A DNA stretch of 64,000 nucleotides from Duganella sp. BuS-21. GTDB lineage: Bacteria; Pseudomonadota; Gammaproteobacteria; Burkholderiales; Burkholderiaceae_D. The notes beneath the pieces are model-generated. The model was not told the DNA's origin and ran no database searches. It saw nothing but the letters and a program-made list of their open reading frames with translations. The position numbers were made by a program, and so were the translations under genes. The stretch is taken from NCBI GenBank assembly GCA_041874725.1, contig CP097466.1, positions 1,984,001-2,048,000 of the forward strand, in the 5' to 3' direction. Below, piece after piece: positions 16,290 to 26,256 of this stretch. Position 1 is the first letter of the stretch; every line of letters starts with the position of its first letter.

Positions 16290-16410
16290 ATTTATCTCCT
16301 CGTTGATAAGCGCGTTGCTATAGGCTAACTATATAGCGATTCCTCGCATGACAGAAGAGATTTGGTGGGGAAGCGTCGCTTTTCAGTATGCGCCCACTTA
16401 TACTGCGGCC

Positions 16411-17049
16411 ATGAGCACCGAAAATATCGAAGACATTACCCAGACTACGCTGCGTCACTACGAGCAAACGGCCGAGCAATTCTTTGCCGGCACCATCGAT
16501 CACGACGTGAGCCAGAACATCGCCGCCTTGCTCGGTGCAATCGAGGCGGCCGCACCGTTTCGGTTGCTGGACCTGGGCTGCGGACCGGGCCGCGACTTGA
16601 AGGCGTTTACGGCCATGGGCCACGTCGCGGTCGGCATTGACGGTTCGGCGCGCTTTGTCGAGATGGCGCGCGCGTTCAGCGGCTGCGAAGTGTGGCGCCA
16701 GGATTTCGTCAAGCTCGATTTGCCGGCCGAATATTTTGACGGCGTCTACGCCAATGCCTCGCTGTTCCATGTACCGAGCGCGGCCTTGCCGCAGGTGCTG
16801 CGTGACTTGCATGCGACGCTGAAAACCGGCGGCGTGCTGTTCAGCTCCAATCCGCGCGGCGACAACCGCGAGGGATGGAACGGGCCGCGCTACGGCAGCT
16901 ACTATGACTACGACACCTGGAAGCGTTACTTGACGGAAGCAGGCTTTGTTGAAGTCCAACATTACTATCGACCGCCAGGTTTGCCGCGCGATCAGCAGCC
17001 ATGGTTGGCCAGTGTTTGGCGTTGCGTTCGGGACCGCACAGAAGCCTGA
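16411..17049 (+). CDS. Class I SAM-dependent methyltransferase
   Basis: Contains the SAM-binding motif I LLDLGCGPGRDLKAF, motif II region VGIDGSARFVEMAR and motif IV VYANASLFHVP. It is about 212 residues if the ATG at 16411 is used, which gives MSTENIEDITQTTLRHYEQT, a usual start for this group. An in-frame ATG at 16348 would add 21 residues, and neither has a clear ribosome-binding site. The substrate is not evident; a small molecule is more likely than nucleic acid given the compact size. Confidence 0.75.
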   Translation: MSTENIEDITQTTLRHYEQTAEQFFAGTIDHDVSQNIAALLGAIEAAAPFRLLDLGCGPGRDLKAFTAMGHVAVGIDGSARFVEMARAFSGCEVWRQDFVKLDLPAEYFDGVYANASLFHVPSAALPQVLRDLHATLKTGGVLFSSNPRGDNREGWNGPRYGSYYDYDTWKRYLTEAGFVEVQHYYRPPGLPRDQQPWLASVWRCVRDRTEA

Positions 17050-17123
17050 TGATGAGCGGTCTATAGTAGAACCCATGCACACAGCACTGGGCTGAGTGAT
17101 CATTCGCTACAAAGGAGTTCATC

Positions 17124-17324
17124 ATGAACAAGGATCAAGTCGAAGGTAAACTGAAAGACGTTGGCGGTAAAATTCAGGAAGAAGCCGGCAAACTGGTTGG
17201 CAGCTCCGAACAGCAAGCCAAGGGTCTGAACAAACAGGCGGAAGGCAAAATCCAGAAGAGCTATGGCGATGCCAAAGAAGCCGTGAAAGACACCGTGGAC
17301 GAAATCAAAAAAGGCAACCGTTAA
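17124..17324 (+). CDS. CsbD-family stress protein
   Basis: 66 residues, MNKDQVEGKLKDVGGKIQEE..., the characteristic amphipathic repeat-like sequence of CsbD proteins (K-V-G-K-E/Q heptad-like pattern). AAAGGAG precedes the start by 6 bases. Members are induced by general stress or starvation; the molecular role is unknown. Confidence 0.88.
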   Translation: MNKDQVEGKLKDVGGKIQEEAGKLVGSSEQQAKGLNKQAEGKIQKSYGDAKEAVKDTVDEIKKGNR

Positions 17325-17337
17325 TCGTTGCTGAGGT

Positions 17338-17374
17338 TGAAAAAAAAGCCGCTGATCTCAGCGGCTTTTTTCAT
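17338..17374. terminator. Bidirectional terminator between csbD and the S9 peptidase
   Basis: AAAAGCCGCTGA / TCAGCGGCTTTT stem flanked by a run of As on the left and Ts on the right, so it can end both the plus-strand CsbD transcript and the minus-strand peptidase transcript. Confidence 0.9.
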
Positions 17375-17387
17375 CGGCTTTTAAAAC

Positions 17388-19595
17388 TTACTCGCCTGGT
17401 TTCAGGTTCTTCTTGAAGAAGGCTTCGATATTGCCATACACGTGGCGCTGCGGCGCGCGGCCCGAGATGCCGTGCTTGCCGCCCGGGTAGGTCATCAGCT
17501 CGAAGTGCACATTGCGCTTGACCAATGCATCGATCATGCGCGTGGTGTTGGTGAACAGCACGTTGTCATCGGCCATGCCGTGCATCAGCAGCAGCGGCGA
17601 CTTCAAACCATCCAGATGCGCATACACGCCGCTGTAGGCATAGCCGGCCGCGTTGTCCTTCGGCGTGCGCATGAACTGCTCGGTGTAGTGGGTGTCGTAC
17701 AGCGTCCAGTCGGTGACCGGCGCCACCGATACGCCCATGGCGATCTTGTCCGACGCTTCCGCCAGCAGGCGCAAGGTCATGAAGCCGCCGTAGCTCCAGC
17801 CGAACACGCCGATGCGCTTGGCGTCGACAAAGCTTTGCTGGCCCAACCACTCGATGCCGGTCAGCTGGTCTTCCACTTCCACGCGTCCCAGTTGCAGGTA
17901 GTTGGCGTCGGTGAAGGCGCGCTCGCGGCGGTAGGAGCCACGGTTATCCAGGCGCCACACCACGAAGCCTTGCTGTGCCATGTACTGGTCGAAGAAATTG
18001 CCCCACTTGCGCGACACGTGCTGCGCATGCGGGCCGCCATAGGTCGACAGGTAGACCGGGTATTTCTTCGACGCGTCGAAGCCGCTCGGCTTGATGATCG
18101 AGTAGTACAGGGTCTGGCCGTCCTTGGCTTTCAGCGTGCCGTAGTCGGTTTTCAGGTGCGCGTCCAGATACTTGCCGTATGGATGGCTGGCGTTCAGCTC
18201 GTTATGCTCCAGCCACTCGATCATGGCGCCGTCGGGACGACGGATGCTGACTTGCGGCGGCGTGTCCGGGCTCGAATAGGTGTCGACAAACACTTCGCCG
18301 TTGCGGGCGAAGGAGGAGTCGTGCCAGCCGTCGCCCTGGGTCAGGCGCACCGGCTTGTCGGCGCTGCCGCCGTCCAGCTTGAGTGCGTAGGTCTGGCTGT
18401 CGATCACGGCGTCGCGGTTCGATTGCACGTAGACGCGGCCGTTTTTTTCATCGAGCGCCAGCAGGCGGTCGATGCCCCAGTTGCCGGCGCTGATGGCGTG
18501 CTTGAGCTTGCCGTTCATGTCGTACAGGTACAGGTGCTTGCGGCCGCTGCGTTCCGAGGCCCAGATGAAGCCCTTGTTGTCCGACAGGAAGCGCAGGTCG
18601 TCGAAGATGCTGACCCAGGTCGGCGAGGTTTCGGTGATCAGCACTTTCTGCGCCAGGGTGGCGGCGTCGACCGAGATCAGTTCAAGTTTCTTCTGGTCGC
18701 GGGTCTGGCGCTGGAACAGCAGGGCTTTGCTGTTGGCGCTCCAGTCGGCGCGCACCAGGTAGATGTCCTGCTCGGCGCCCAGCGTCACGTCGCGGATGTC
18801 GCCGGTGGTCGGCGCAACGATCTTCAGCTGCACCAGCACGTTCGGATCGCCGGCGGCAGGGTAGCGCTGCTCGACCACTTCGGTGCGGTCGGCAAAAATT
18901 TCAAAGCGGCGCACCACCGGCACCGGCGCTTCGTCGTAGCGCTTGTAGGCGATGGCGGAATCGTCCGGCGCCCAGTAGTAACCGGTGGTCTGGCTCATTT
19001 CTTCTTGCGCCACGAACTCGGCTTCGGCGTTGTGGACGGTGCCCTTGCCGTCGGTGGTCAGCTGCTTTTCCTTGCCGGTGGCCAGTTCGATCACGAACAG
19101 GTTCTGGTCGCGCACGAAGGATACGTAGCGGCCTTGCGGCGAAATTTTCGGATCGAGCACATTGCCCGAGGCGACCATGCGCGCTTGGTCCGGCTTGGCG
19201 GCGTCGATCAGGTACAGGTTGCCGGCGATCGGCACCAGCAGGCGCTTGCCGTCCGGCGACCAGCTATAGCTGAGGATGCCTTTCAGGCTGGCGGTGCGCT
19301 CGCGCTCGCGGCGTGCTTTTTCGGCATCGGACAGGTTCTCTTCCGGCACCAGCATCTTGGAATCGACCAGGCGGTGCGTGGTCTTGTCCTTCAGGTTGAA
19401 TTCCCACAGGTCGAGCTGGAACTGGTTGTCCTCGCGGCCGCGCAGGAAGGTCACGCGGGCGCCGTCCGGCGACACTTTCAGGCTGCGCACGCCGGGGCCG
19501 CTCAGCGACGGGTCGCTGTGGATGCGGTCGAGCGTGAGTTTTTCAGCCGAGGCGGTGCCGGCCAGCAGGGCGAGGAAGCAAAGTATGAAGCGCAT
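17388..19595 (-). CDS. S9-family dipeptidyl peptidase IV-like serine peptidase
   Basis: 735 residues with a signal peptide (MRFILCFLALLAGTASAEK). The N-terminal two thirds form a beta-propeller (VSPDGARVTFLRG, YYWAPDDSAIAYKRYDEAP). The C-terminal alpha/beta hydrolase has the nucleophile in GVFGWSYGGFMTL, the acid near HGMADDNVLF and the histidine in PGGKHGISG. DPP IV-type enzymes release dipeptides from N-termini, mostly after proline, and this one would act in the periplasm. It is transcribed alone. Confidence 0.92.
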   Translation of the reverse strand: MRFILCFLALLAGTASAEKLTLDRIHSDPSLSGPGVRSLKVSPDGARVTFLRGREDNQFQLDLWEFNLKDKTTHRLVDSKMLVPEENLSDAEKARRERERTASLKGILSYSWSPDGKRLLVPIAGNLYLIDAAKPDQARMVASGNVLDPKISPQGRYVSFVRDQNLFVIELATGKEKQLTTDGKGTVHNAEAEFVAQEEMSQTTGYYWAPDDSAIAYKRYDEAPVPVVRRFEIFADRTEVVEQRYPAAGDPNVLVQLKIVAPTTGDIRDVTLGAEQDIYLVRADWSANSKALLFQRQTRDQKKLELISVDAATLAQKVLITETSPTWVSIFDDLRFLSDNKGFIWASERSGRKHLYLYDMNGKLKHAISAGNWGIDRLLALDEKNGRVYVQSNRDAVIDSQTYALKLDGGSADKPVRLTQGDGWHDSSFARNGEVFVDTYSSPDTPPQVSIRRPDGAMIEWLEHNELNASHPYGKYLDAHLKTDYGTLKAKDGQTLYYSIIKPSGFDASKKYPVYLSTYGGPHAQHVSRKWGNFFDQYMAQQGFVVWRLDNRGSYRRERAFTDANYLQLGRVEVEDQLTGIEWLGQQSFVDAKRIGVFGWSYGGFMTLRLLAEASDKIAMGVSVAPVTDWTLYDTHYTEQFMRTPKDNAAGYAYSGVYAHLDGLKSPLLLMHGMADDNVLFTNTTRMIDALVKRNVHFELMTYPGGKHGISGRAPQRHVYGNIEAFFKKNLKPGE

Positions 19596-19674
19596 AGGTA
19601 TCTCTCAGTTGCGGAATCCAAGACGATACCAGACCGACCCGCCGGTGGCGAGACGGCAAGATTCTGAATCCACG

Positions 19675-21045
19675 CTAGAAAACCGTTTTTCCTTCGGCCA
19701 CCTTGCGCCATGACAGCCGCTTGAGCGACCAACTGAGCAGCACCGCCGCCACCGTCAAGCCGATGGTCAGACCGATCCAGAAGCCGGCCGCCGCCATGTC
19801 GTGACCGAGGCCCAGCCAGCAGCCCAGCGGCATTGCAAAGCCCCAGAACGCCAGCAGCTGGATCTGCATCGGCTGGCGCGTAACCTTGTAACCGCGTATC
19901 GCGCTCGACGTTGCGACCTGGGTGGCGTCCGACAGCTGGAACAGGGCGGCATACACCAGCAGGTAGGCGCACAGCGCGCGCACCGCCGGATCGGACGTGT
20001 AGGCGGCGGCGATCTGGTGACGGAACAGCACCATCAGCAGCGCCGACAGCACGCCGAACGCCAGCGACATGCCTACTCCCACCCAGGCGACGAAGCGCGC
20101 CCGCACCGCGTCGCCTTCGCCCATGGACTGGCCGACCCGTGTGATCAAGGCGATGCCGAAGCTGAGCGGCACCATGAAGGTCAGCGAGCTGAAGTTCAGC
20201 GCGATCTGATGCGCCGACACCTCGATCACGCCGTAGCGCGCCACCAGCAGGCTGACGGCGCCGAAGGCACTGACTTCGGCAAAATAGGTGACGCCGATCG
20301 GCAGGCCGAGGCGCAGCGTCGAGCGGATCTCCGGCCAATGCGGCCATTCCCAATGCGTGAACGGATAGGTTGCGCGGTAGGCTGGCGCGAAGCGTATCCA
20401 CAGCAGCATGGCGGCCAGCATCAGCCACATGCACAGGCCGGTCGCTACCGCGCAGCCGACCCCACCCATGGCCGGGAAACCCCAGTTGCCGAACACCAGC
20501 AGCCAGTTGACGAACACGTTGAACAGCAGGCCGAGCAGGGCGATCACCATCACCGGCTTGGTCTGGTTGATGCTGGTGCTGTAGCCGTATAGCGCGCGAT
20601 ACGCGGCCAGCGGCAGCAGGCCGATGCTGATGATGTGGACGAACAGCGAAGCCTGGCGATGCACGTGCCCGGACAGGTAGAGATAGTCGAACACCAGCGT
20701 GGCGACGTTGGCCAGCAGCGCCGATACCAGGCCCACGCCGAGGCTGGTCCACAGCGCCTGGCGCACGGTGTGCGGCACTTTGCCGAGCGCGCCGGCGCCG
20801 ACGTCGTGGGCGACGATGCTGTTGACCGCCATCATGATGCCGGTGACCGTGACCAGAATGATGCCCCACACCGAGGCGCCCAGCGAGACGGCGGCCAGTT
20901 CGTCGGCACTGGTGTGGCCGGTCATGGCGACGTCGGCCACACCCATGCCGACGTTGGCCAGCTGGCCGATCAGCACCGGCCACGCCAGCTTCCACAGGGA
21001 GGTGATTTCGCGGCGGACGTTGGGCAGGGTGAAGGTATGCGGCAT
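19675..21045 (-). CDS. MATE-family multidrug efflux transporter
   Basis: 456 residues with about twelve hydrophobic segments arranged as two halves. The first opens with [20 protein letters not shown] and [20 protein letters not shown], hallmark MATE (NorM) sequences. It should expel cationic drugs using a Na+ or H+ gradient across the inner membrane. No regulator gene is adjacent; substrate range cannot be read from sequence. Confidence 0.9.
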   Translation of the reverse strand: MPHTFTLPNVRREITSLWKLAWPVLIGQLANVGMGVADVAMTGHTSADELAAVSLGASVWGIILVTVTGIMMAVNSIVAHDVGAGALGKVPHTVRQALWTSLGVGLVSALLANVATLVFDYLYLSGHVHRQASLFVHIISIGLLPLAAYRALYGYSTSINQTKPVMVIALLGLLFNVFVNWLLVFGNWGFPAMGGVGCAVATGLCMWLMLAAMLLWIRFAPAYRATYPFTHWEWPHWPEIRSTLRLGLPIGVTYFAEVSAFGAVSLLVARYGVIEVSAHQIALNFSSLTFMVPLSFGIALITRVGQSMGEGDAVRARFVAWVGVGMSLAFGVLSALLMVLFRHQIAAAYTSDPAVRALCAYLLVYAALFQLSDATQVATSSAIRGYKVTRQPMQIQLLAFWGFAMPLGCWLGLGHDMAAAGFWIGLTIGLTVAAVLLSWSLKRLSWRKVAEGKTVF

Positions 21046-21153
21046 GGGAGAGATTGTGTTGCGGAAACCGTCAATTTTACTATGTTGCTAATAGTCCGGC
21101 GTGCCTGGTCGATTTTCGTTAGACTGATGGCTGGCCAAACAGGAGTGCGCAAC

Positions 21154-22113
21154 GTGGAATACAAGGATTATTACCAGACTCTGGGTGTGGCCAAGACGGC
21201 TTCCGAGGATGACATCAAAAAAGCGTACCGCAAGCTGGTGCGCAAATATCATCCTGACGTCAGCAAGGAAGCCGACGCGCAGAATAAAACCCAGGAAATC
21301 AACGAGGCCTACGGCGTCCTGGGCGACGCCGAGAAACGTGCCGCCTACGACGAGCTGGGACGCGGCCATCAGTACCGCGCCGGCCAGGAGTTCCGTCCGC
21401 CGCCGGACTGGGGACGCGGCTTCGGCGGGGCCGGCGGCGGCGCGGGCGGAGCAGGCGCTGGCGGCTTCAGCGGCGATCCCATGGGCAGCGATTTCTTTGC
21501 CGACCTGTTCGCCAACCTCGGCGGCGGACGGCGCCGCCCGCATCAGCAGGCGCCGCGCCGTGGTGAAGACAGCCACGCCAGCATCACCATCGACCTGGCC
21601 GACAGCTACAACGGCGCCGCCCGCACCATCAGCCTGATGGTGGCCGAGCGCGATGCCCAGGACCGCATCGTTACCAAAGAACGCAACCTGAGCGTCAACA
21701 TTCCGAAGGGCGTGACGGCCGGCCAGCAGCTGCGCCTGACGGGGCAGGGCCAGCCGGGCAGCGCCGGACCGGGCGACCTGTATCTGGAAATCCAGTTCCG
21801 CCCGGACACGCGCTACCGCATCGACGGCCGTGACGTGTTTGAAACCGTGCCCGTCACGCCGTGGGAAATGGCGCTGGGCGGCGAGATCGACGTGGCCACG
21901 CCTTCGGGCAAGGTCACCGTGACGGTGCCGGCCGGTTCGCAAAGCGGCCGCAAGCTGCGCCTGCGCGGACGCGGCATTCCAGGAAAAGAAGCCGGTGACT
22001 TGTATCTGCTGCTGGAGGTGGTGCTGCCGCCGGCCAACAGCGAGAAGAACCGTGAACTGTATCAAACCATGGCGCGCGAGATGGCATTCAATCCGCGCGC
22101 GGGAGGAGCATGA
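21154..22113 (+). CDS. cbpA: DnaJ-like curved DNA-binding chaperone CbpA
   Basis: 319 residues: J domain with [18 protein letters not shown] (HPD motif), a Gly/Phe-rich linker ([19 protein letters not shown]) and a DnaJ C-terminal substrate domain without the zinc centre. The GTG at 21154 is chosen as start because AGGAG lies 8 bases upstream and it begins (M)[15 protein letters not shown] as in the family; an upstream ATG at 21127 has no ribosome-binding site. CbpA is a DnaK co-chaperone and nucleoid protein. It overlaps cbpM, its specific inhibitor. Confidence 0.92.
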   Translation: MEYKDYYQTLGVAKTASEDDIKKAYRKLVRKYHPDVSKEADAQNKTQEINEAYGVLGDAEKRAAYDELGRGHQYRAGQEFRPPPDWGRGFGGAGGGAGGAGAGGFSGDPMGSDFFADLFANLGGGRRRPHQQAPRRGEDSHASITIDLADSYNGAARTISLMVAERDAQDRIVTKERNLSVNIPKGVTAGQQLRLTGQGQPGSAGPGDLYLEIQFRPDTRYRIDGRDVFETVPVTPWEMALGGEIDVATPSGKVTVTVPAGSQSGRKLRLRGRGIPGKEAGDLYLLLEVVLPPANSEKNRELYQTMAREMAFNPRAGGA

Positions 22114-22421
22114 TGGGACAGGCTATCTTGACGGCCGTGGTGGTCGACGATGCCGCGCTGACGCTGGAGGAACTGGCGCAGGCGTGTGCGGTGGAAACGG
22201 ACTGGGTGGTGCAGCATGTGCGCACCGGCATCCTGCTCGAGGACGCGCCCGAACACACGGGCGGCTGGCGTTTCACCAGCGCCGATCTGGTGCGCGCACG
22301 CCGGTTGTGTCAGATCGAACGCGCGTTCGAAGCCAATCATGACGTGGCGGCGCTGGTGGTCGACCTGTCGGAGGAAATCCGCCGCCTGCGCGGCAAGCTC
22401 AGCGCGGCCGGAGTGAAATAG
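22110..22421 (+). CDS. cbpM: Chaperone modulator CbpM
   Basis: 103 residues with the MerR-like helical CbpM architecture ([20 protein letters not shown], then [20 protein letters not shown]). The ATG at 22110 overlaps the cbpA TGA (ATGATG), so the two are translationally coupled. CbpM binds the CbpA J domain and blocks both DNA binding and co-chaperone action. Its 3' end overlaps the convergent LysR gene by 23 bases. Confidence 0.9.
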   Translation: MMGQAILTAVVVDDAALTLEELAQACAVETDWVVQHVRTGILLEDAPEHTGGWRFTSADLVRARRLCQIERAFEANHDVAALVVDLSEEIRRLRGKLSAAGVK

Positions 22422-23412
22422 CGCCGGCCAGCGCCACCCCGGTCAGCCCCGCTACCTGTGCCCGATGGGCGGCCAGCTCGGCCGCTTCGCGTTCGTTCAG
22501 CGGCGTCAGCGGCTCGGCCTGGTCCAGTTCCATGAATTGCTGCATCAGCCAGCGCGTGGCCGGTCCCGGCTCCTCGTCGCCACGGCGGATCACGTACAGC
22601 GGGAAGCTGAAGGAATTGCCTTCGGCGATCTGCAGCTGCACCAGGCGACCCGCATCCAGATCCCACTGCACGAACCCTTGCGGCATATTGCCCCAGCCGA
22701 TGCCGTTGCGCAGCAGCGCGTGCTTGGAGCTGAGGTCGCCCAGGCGCCAGTCGCGCAGCGCCAGCACGCCGAAGTCCTGGCCGGCGGTGAGGGTGCTGCG
22801 GTCGGTCAGCACCAGTTGCGTGTGTTCGCGCAGGATGGCGGTCGGCACGATGCCTTTGATCTGCGCCAGCGGATGGTCGGGCGCCACCACCGGCACCATG
22901 GTGACGAAGCCGCAGGCCTGGCGCTCGATCACGTCCGGCGTGCCCGGCATCCAGCCGCTGATGCCGATGCGGCAGGTGCCGTCGGCCACCAGCTGCGTCA
23001 CCGCGCCCAGGGCCTCGGTGCGCAGGCGCATGGAGATGGTCGGGAATTCCTTCTGGAAAGCGTGCAGGATGCGCACCAGCTTGCAGGTCGGGAACATCAC
23101 ATCCACCACCAGCGAGACTTCCGCCTCCAGCCCGGCCGATAACGCCTTGGCACGGGCGCGCATGCCGTCCACCTTGAGCGAAACGGCGCGGGCGTCGGCC
23201 AGCAGGGCCTTGCCGGCTTCGGTCAGGGTCGGCTTGCGCTTGCTGCGGTCGAGCAGCGCGACGTTGAGCTGTTCCTCAAGATTGGCGATGGTGTAGCTGA
23301 TCACCGACTGGGTACGGTGCAGGGCGCGCGCGGCATGGGCAAAACCGCCGTGGTCGATGACGGCGATGAAAACGCGCAACTGGTCGAGGGAGGGGAGGCC
23401 GGGATCTCGCAT
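22399..23412 (-). CDS. LysR-family transcriptional regulator, likely controlling azoR
   Basis: N-terminal winged helix-turn-helix (LDQLRVFIAVIDHGGFAHAA, RTQSVISYTIANLEEQL) and a periplasmic-binding-like effector domain. The start at 23412 (MRDPGLPSLDQ) is favoured; an in-frame ATG at 23457 would add 15 residues. It is divergent from azoR across a 101-bp intergenic region holding three ATCGAT sequences (23414, 23423, 23456), a plausible place for LysR boxes. Control of azoR in response to a quinone, azo or electrophile inducer is inferred from this layout. Confidence 0.85.
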   Translation of the reverse strand: MRDPGLPSLDQLRVFIAVIDHGGFAHAARALHRTQSVISYTIANLEEQLNVALLDRSKRKPTLTEAGKALLADARAVSLKVDGMRARAKALSAGLEAEVSLVVDVMFPTCKLVRILHAFQKEFPTISMRLRTEALGAVTQLVADGTCRIGISGWMPGTPDVIERQACGFVTMVPVVAPDHPLAQIKGIVPTAILREHTQLVLTDRSTLTAGQDFGVLALRDWRLGDLSSKHALLRNGIGWGNMPQGFVQWDLDAGRLVQLQIAEGNSFSFPLYVIRRGDEEPGPATRWLMQQFMELDQAEPLTPLNEREAAELAAHRAQVAGLTGVALAGAISLRPR

Positions 23413-23513
23413 AATCGATTTTATCGATAGGTAGGATTTAAATTTAGGTAGTTTCATCGATATTATAATCGTTTTATGATGCGAGCACTCCCTAACCGAA
23501 AGGAAACAGCATC

Positions 23514-24125
23514 ATGGCAAACGTACTCCACATCGACAGCAGCGTGCGCAGCACCGGCTCCCTGACCCGCCAACTGGGCGGCGAATTCATCGCCAAACTG
23601 GTGGCAGCGAACCCGGCCACGACCGTGGTCACCCGCGATCTGGCCAGCACCCCTGTGCCGCACCTGACCGAGCAAATGCTGGGCGCCTACTTCACCCCGG
23701 CCGAGCAGCGCAACGCCGAGCAGGCTTTCACCATCAAAACCTCGGACACCCTGGTGGACGAACTGCTGGCCGCCGACACCATCGTCATCGGCGCGCCGAT
23801 GTACAATTTCTCCGTGACTTCCGGCCTGAAGGCATGGATCGACCACGTGGCGCGCGCCGGCCGCACCTTCAAGTACGGCGCCAACGGCCCTGAAGGCCTG
23901 GTCAGCGGCAAGAAAGTCATCGTCTTCGTCGCCACCGGCGGCGCCTACAGCGCAGGTCCTGCGGCTGCCTACGACCACACCACCACTTACCTGCGCTCGG
24001 TGCTGGGCTTCCTGGGCATGACCGACGTGACCTTCGTGGTCGCCGAAGGCGTGGCCATGGGCGAAGAAGCTGTTGCCAGCGCCATCGCCAAGAGCCGTGC
24101 CCAGATCGAGGCCATCGCCGCCTAG
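23514..24125 (+). CDS. azoR: FMN-dependent NADH:azo/quinone reductase AzoR
   Basis: 203 residues of flavodoxin-like fold: MANVLHIDSSVRSTGSLTRQ (phosphate loop for FMN), IGAPMYNFSVTSGLKAWIDH and VATGGAYSAG, all standard AzoR motifs. Such enzymes reduce quinones and azo dyes by two electrons using NADH, protecting against thiol and quinone stress. It is divergent from the LysR gene, its likely regulator. CGAAAGGAAAC supplies the ribosome-binding site. Confidence 0.93.
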   Translation: MANVLHIDSSVRSTGSLTRQLGGEFIAKLVAANPATTVVTRDLASTPVPHLTEQMLGAYFTPAEQRNAEQAFTIKTSDTLVDELLAADTIVIGAPMYNFSVTSGLKAWIDHVARAGRTFKYGANGPEGLVSGKKVIVFVATGGAYSAGPAAAYDHTTTYLRSVLGFLGMTDVTFVVAEGVAMGEEAVASAIAKSRAQIEAIAA

Positions 24126-24141
24126 GTAGCACCTGCGGTAT

Positions 24142-24172
24142 CATGGAGGCTCACAGCAATGGAGCCTCCATG
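24142..24172 (+). promoter_or_regulatory. Perfect hairpin covering the start codon of the nicotinamidase gene
   Basis: CATGGAGGCTC (24142-24152) and GAGCCTCCATG (24162-24172) are exact inverse complements separated by nine bases. The right arm contains the presumed ribosome-binding GGAG and the ATG at 24170; the left arm holds an in-frame alternative ATG at 24143. In mRNA the 11-bp stem would bury the main start. Regulatory role is inference. Confidence 0.6.
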
Positions 24173-25066
24173 AAACGGAATCTGCATCTTTTGATGATAG
24201 ACCCGCAAAACGACTTTTGCGACCTGCCGGATACCCACCGCCCGCTGGACCCGGTCAGCCTCCAGCCGCTGACCCCGGCGCTGCCCGTCACCGGCGCGCA
24301 CCAGGACATGTTGCGTCTCGCCGGCCTGATCAATCGCGGCCGCGCCGGCCTCACGGCCATCAGCCTCACGCTTGATTCCCACCATCGCTTCGACATCGCC
24401 CACCCGACCTTCTGGATCGCTGCCGACGGCGTACCGGTCGCTCCCTACACCGAGATCACCGCCGCGCAAGTCCGCGCGCAGCAATACCTGCCGCGCCATC
24501 CCGCCGCCTTGCCGCTGGCGCTCAACTACTTGGATCAGCTGGAAGCGGCCGGCCGCTACAAGCTGATGATATGGCCGGTGCATTGCGAAATCGGCAGTTG
24601 GGGCAACAATGTCCACGCCGACGTGCGCGCCGCCTACGGCCATTGGGAGCAAGCCGCGCTGGGCATCGTCGCCAAGCTGGCCAAGGGGTCCAACCCGTGG
24701 ACCGAACACTATTCCGCCGTGCAGGCCGAAGTGCCGTACGCCGATGACCCGGACACCCAGTTCAACCTCAAGTTCGTGCGCGGGCTGGCCGAGGCCGACC
24801 GCATCTACATCGCCGGCGAGGCCGGTAGCCACTGCGTCAAGGCCACGGTGGAACACATCGCCGATTACTTCGAACTGGAATACGGCGCGGCCTCGCTCGG
24901 CAAGCTGGTGTTGATCACAGACTGCATCAGCCCGGTGGGCGGCTTTGAAGCGCAATACCAGGCCTTCCTGCAAACCATGCAGGCGCGCGGCGTGCAACTG
25001 ATGCAGGCGGGCGACGTGCTGCCCGAACTGCTCGACAACGCCGGCCGCGCCCTGGAGAGCGCATGA
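24170..25066 (+). CDS. Nicotinamidase/isochorismatase-family hydrolase
   Basis: 298 residues. It has the catalytic aspartate in [16 protein letters not shown] and the nucleophile cysteine in [20 protein letters not shown], with the cis-peptide region just before it. It is longer than compact PncA enzymes because of an insert around residues 75-160. The stop overlaps the ATG of pncB (ATGA at 25063), so it very likely deamidates nicotinamide to nicotinate for the Preiss-Handler NAD salvage route. An isochorismatase-like side role cannot be excluded by sequence alone. Confidence 0.85.
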   Translation: MKRNLHLLMIDPQNDFCDLPDTHRPLDPVSLQPLTPALPVTGAHQDMLRLAGLINRGRAGLTAISLTLDSHHRFDIAHPTFWIAADGVPVAPYTEITAAQVRAQQYLPRHPAALPLALNYLDQLEAAGRYKLMIWPVHCEIGSWGNNVHADVRAAYGHWEQAALGIVAKLAKGSNPWTEHYSAVQAEVPYADDPDTQFNLKFVRGLAEADRIYIAGEAGSHCVKATVEHIADYFELEYGAASLGKLVLITDCISPVGGFEAQYQAFLQTMQARGVQLMQAGDVLPELLDNAGRALESA

Positions 25067-26256
25067 GGGAGCCGATCGTCCGCAGCCTGCTGGAGACGGA
25101 TTTATACAAGTTCACCATGTGGCAGGCGCTGTTGCACGGACAGCCGAATTCGCTCACCGAGTACGAGTTCGTCTGCCGCAATGCGCCGACCTTTCCGCTG
25201 GCCGATTTGTGCGCCGAGGTTGAACGCGAGCTGGACCATCTGTGCTCGATGAGTTTCAGGGATGAGGAACTGGCCTACCTGCGCTCGCTGCGCTACATGA
25301 AGAGTGACTTTGTCGATTTCCTCACGGTGTTCCGCTTCCAGCGCAAGTTCATCGAGGTGCGCGCCGACGGCGACCAGCTGGTGATCCACGCCAGCGGCCC
25401 GCAAGTGCATGTGATGGGCTTTGAAATCTATGTGCTCTACATCGTCAACGAACTATACTTCCGGCGCTTCGACCAGGAAGCGGCGCTGGCGGAAGGGCGC
25501 GCGCGTCTGGGCGCCAAGATCGCCGCGCTGAACGCATTCAGCGCCGAGCCGGCACGGCGCTTCCCGTTCGAGTTTTCCGATTTCGGCACGCGCCGCCGCT
25601 TCTCCGGCACGTGGCACGATGAAGTGGTGCAGCGCCTGGCGCGCGAAGTGCCCGAGTATTTCAAGGGCACCTCCAACGTCTACCAGGCCATGCGCTTCGG
25701 CCTGATCCCGATCGGCACCATGGCGCATGAGTACATGCAGTCGTTCCAGGCCTTCGGCGTGCGCCTGCGCGATTTCCAGAAAGCGTCGCTGGAGGCGTGG
25801 GTGCAGGAATATCGCGGCGACCTCGGCGTGGCGCTGACCGACGTGGTCGGCATGGACGCCTTCCTCGACGACTTCGACCTGTATTTCGCCAAGCTGTTCG
25901 ACGGCCTGCGGCATGACTCGGGCGATCCTGTGATCTGGGGCGAAAAAGCCATCGCCCACTACGCCGCGCTGCGCATCGACGCCGGCACCAAGCGGCTGGT
26001 GTTCTCGGACGGCCTGAACCTGCAGAGCGCGATGGACCTGTACCACCACTTCGCCGACCGCATCATGACCGGCTTCGGCATCGGCACCCATCTGACCAAC
26101 GACGTCGGCCTGGCGCCGCTCAACATCGTCATGAAGCTGGTGTGCTGCAACGGCCAGTCGGTGGCCAAGCTGTCCGACTCGCCCGGCAAAACCGTGTGCA
26201 AGGACCAAACCTTCCTGGCCTACCTGCGCCAGGTCTTCCACCATCCGGCCGCCTGA
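25063..26256 (+). CDS. pncB: Nicotinate phosphoribosyltransferase
   Basis: 397 residues with [17 protein letters not shown] at the N-terminus, [13 protein letters not shown], the phosphorylated-histidine region [22 protein letters not shown] and [16 protein letters not shown]. It condenses nicotinate with PRPP, coupled to ATP hydrolysis, to give nicotinate mononucleotide. It overlaps the upstream nicotinamidase by 4 bases and its TGA overlaps the start of the GGDEF-EAL gene by one base, so the three form one operon. Confidence 0.95.
   Translation: MREPIVRSLLETDLYKFTMWQALLHGQPNSLTEYEFVCRNAPTFPLADLCAEVERELDHLCSMSFRDEELAYLRSLRYMKSDFVDFLTVFRFQRKFIEVRADGDQLVIHASGPQVHVMGFEIYVLYIVNELYFRRFDQEAALAEGRARLGAKIAALNAFSAEPARRFPFEFSDFGTRRRFSGTWHDEVVQRLAREVPEYFKGTSNVYQAMRFGLIPIGTMAHEYMQSFQAFGVRLRDFQKASLEAWVQEYRGDLGVALTDVVGMDAFLDDFDLYFAKLFDGLRHDSGDPVIWGEKAIAHYAALRIDAGTKRLVFSDGLNLQSAMDLYHHFADRIMTGFGIGTHLTNDVGLAPLNIVMKLVCCNGQSVAKLSDSPGKTVCKDQTFLAYLRQVFHHPAA

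Noticed and set aside
16348..16410. Upstream ATG for the methyltransferase
   Set aside because: The extra 21 residues do not resemble family N-termini and there is no ribosome-binding site, although it cannot be fully excluded.
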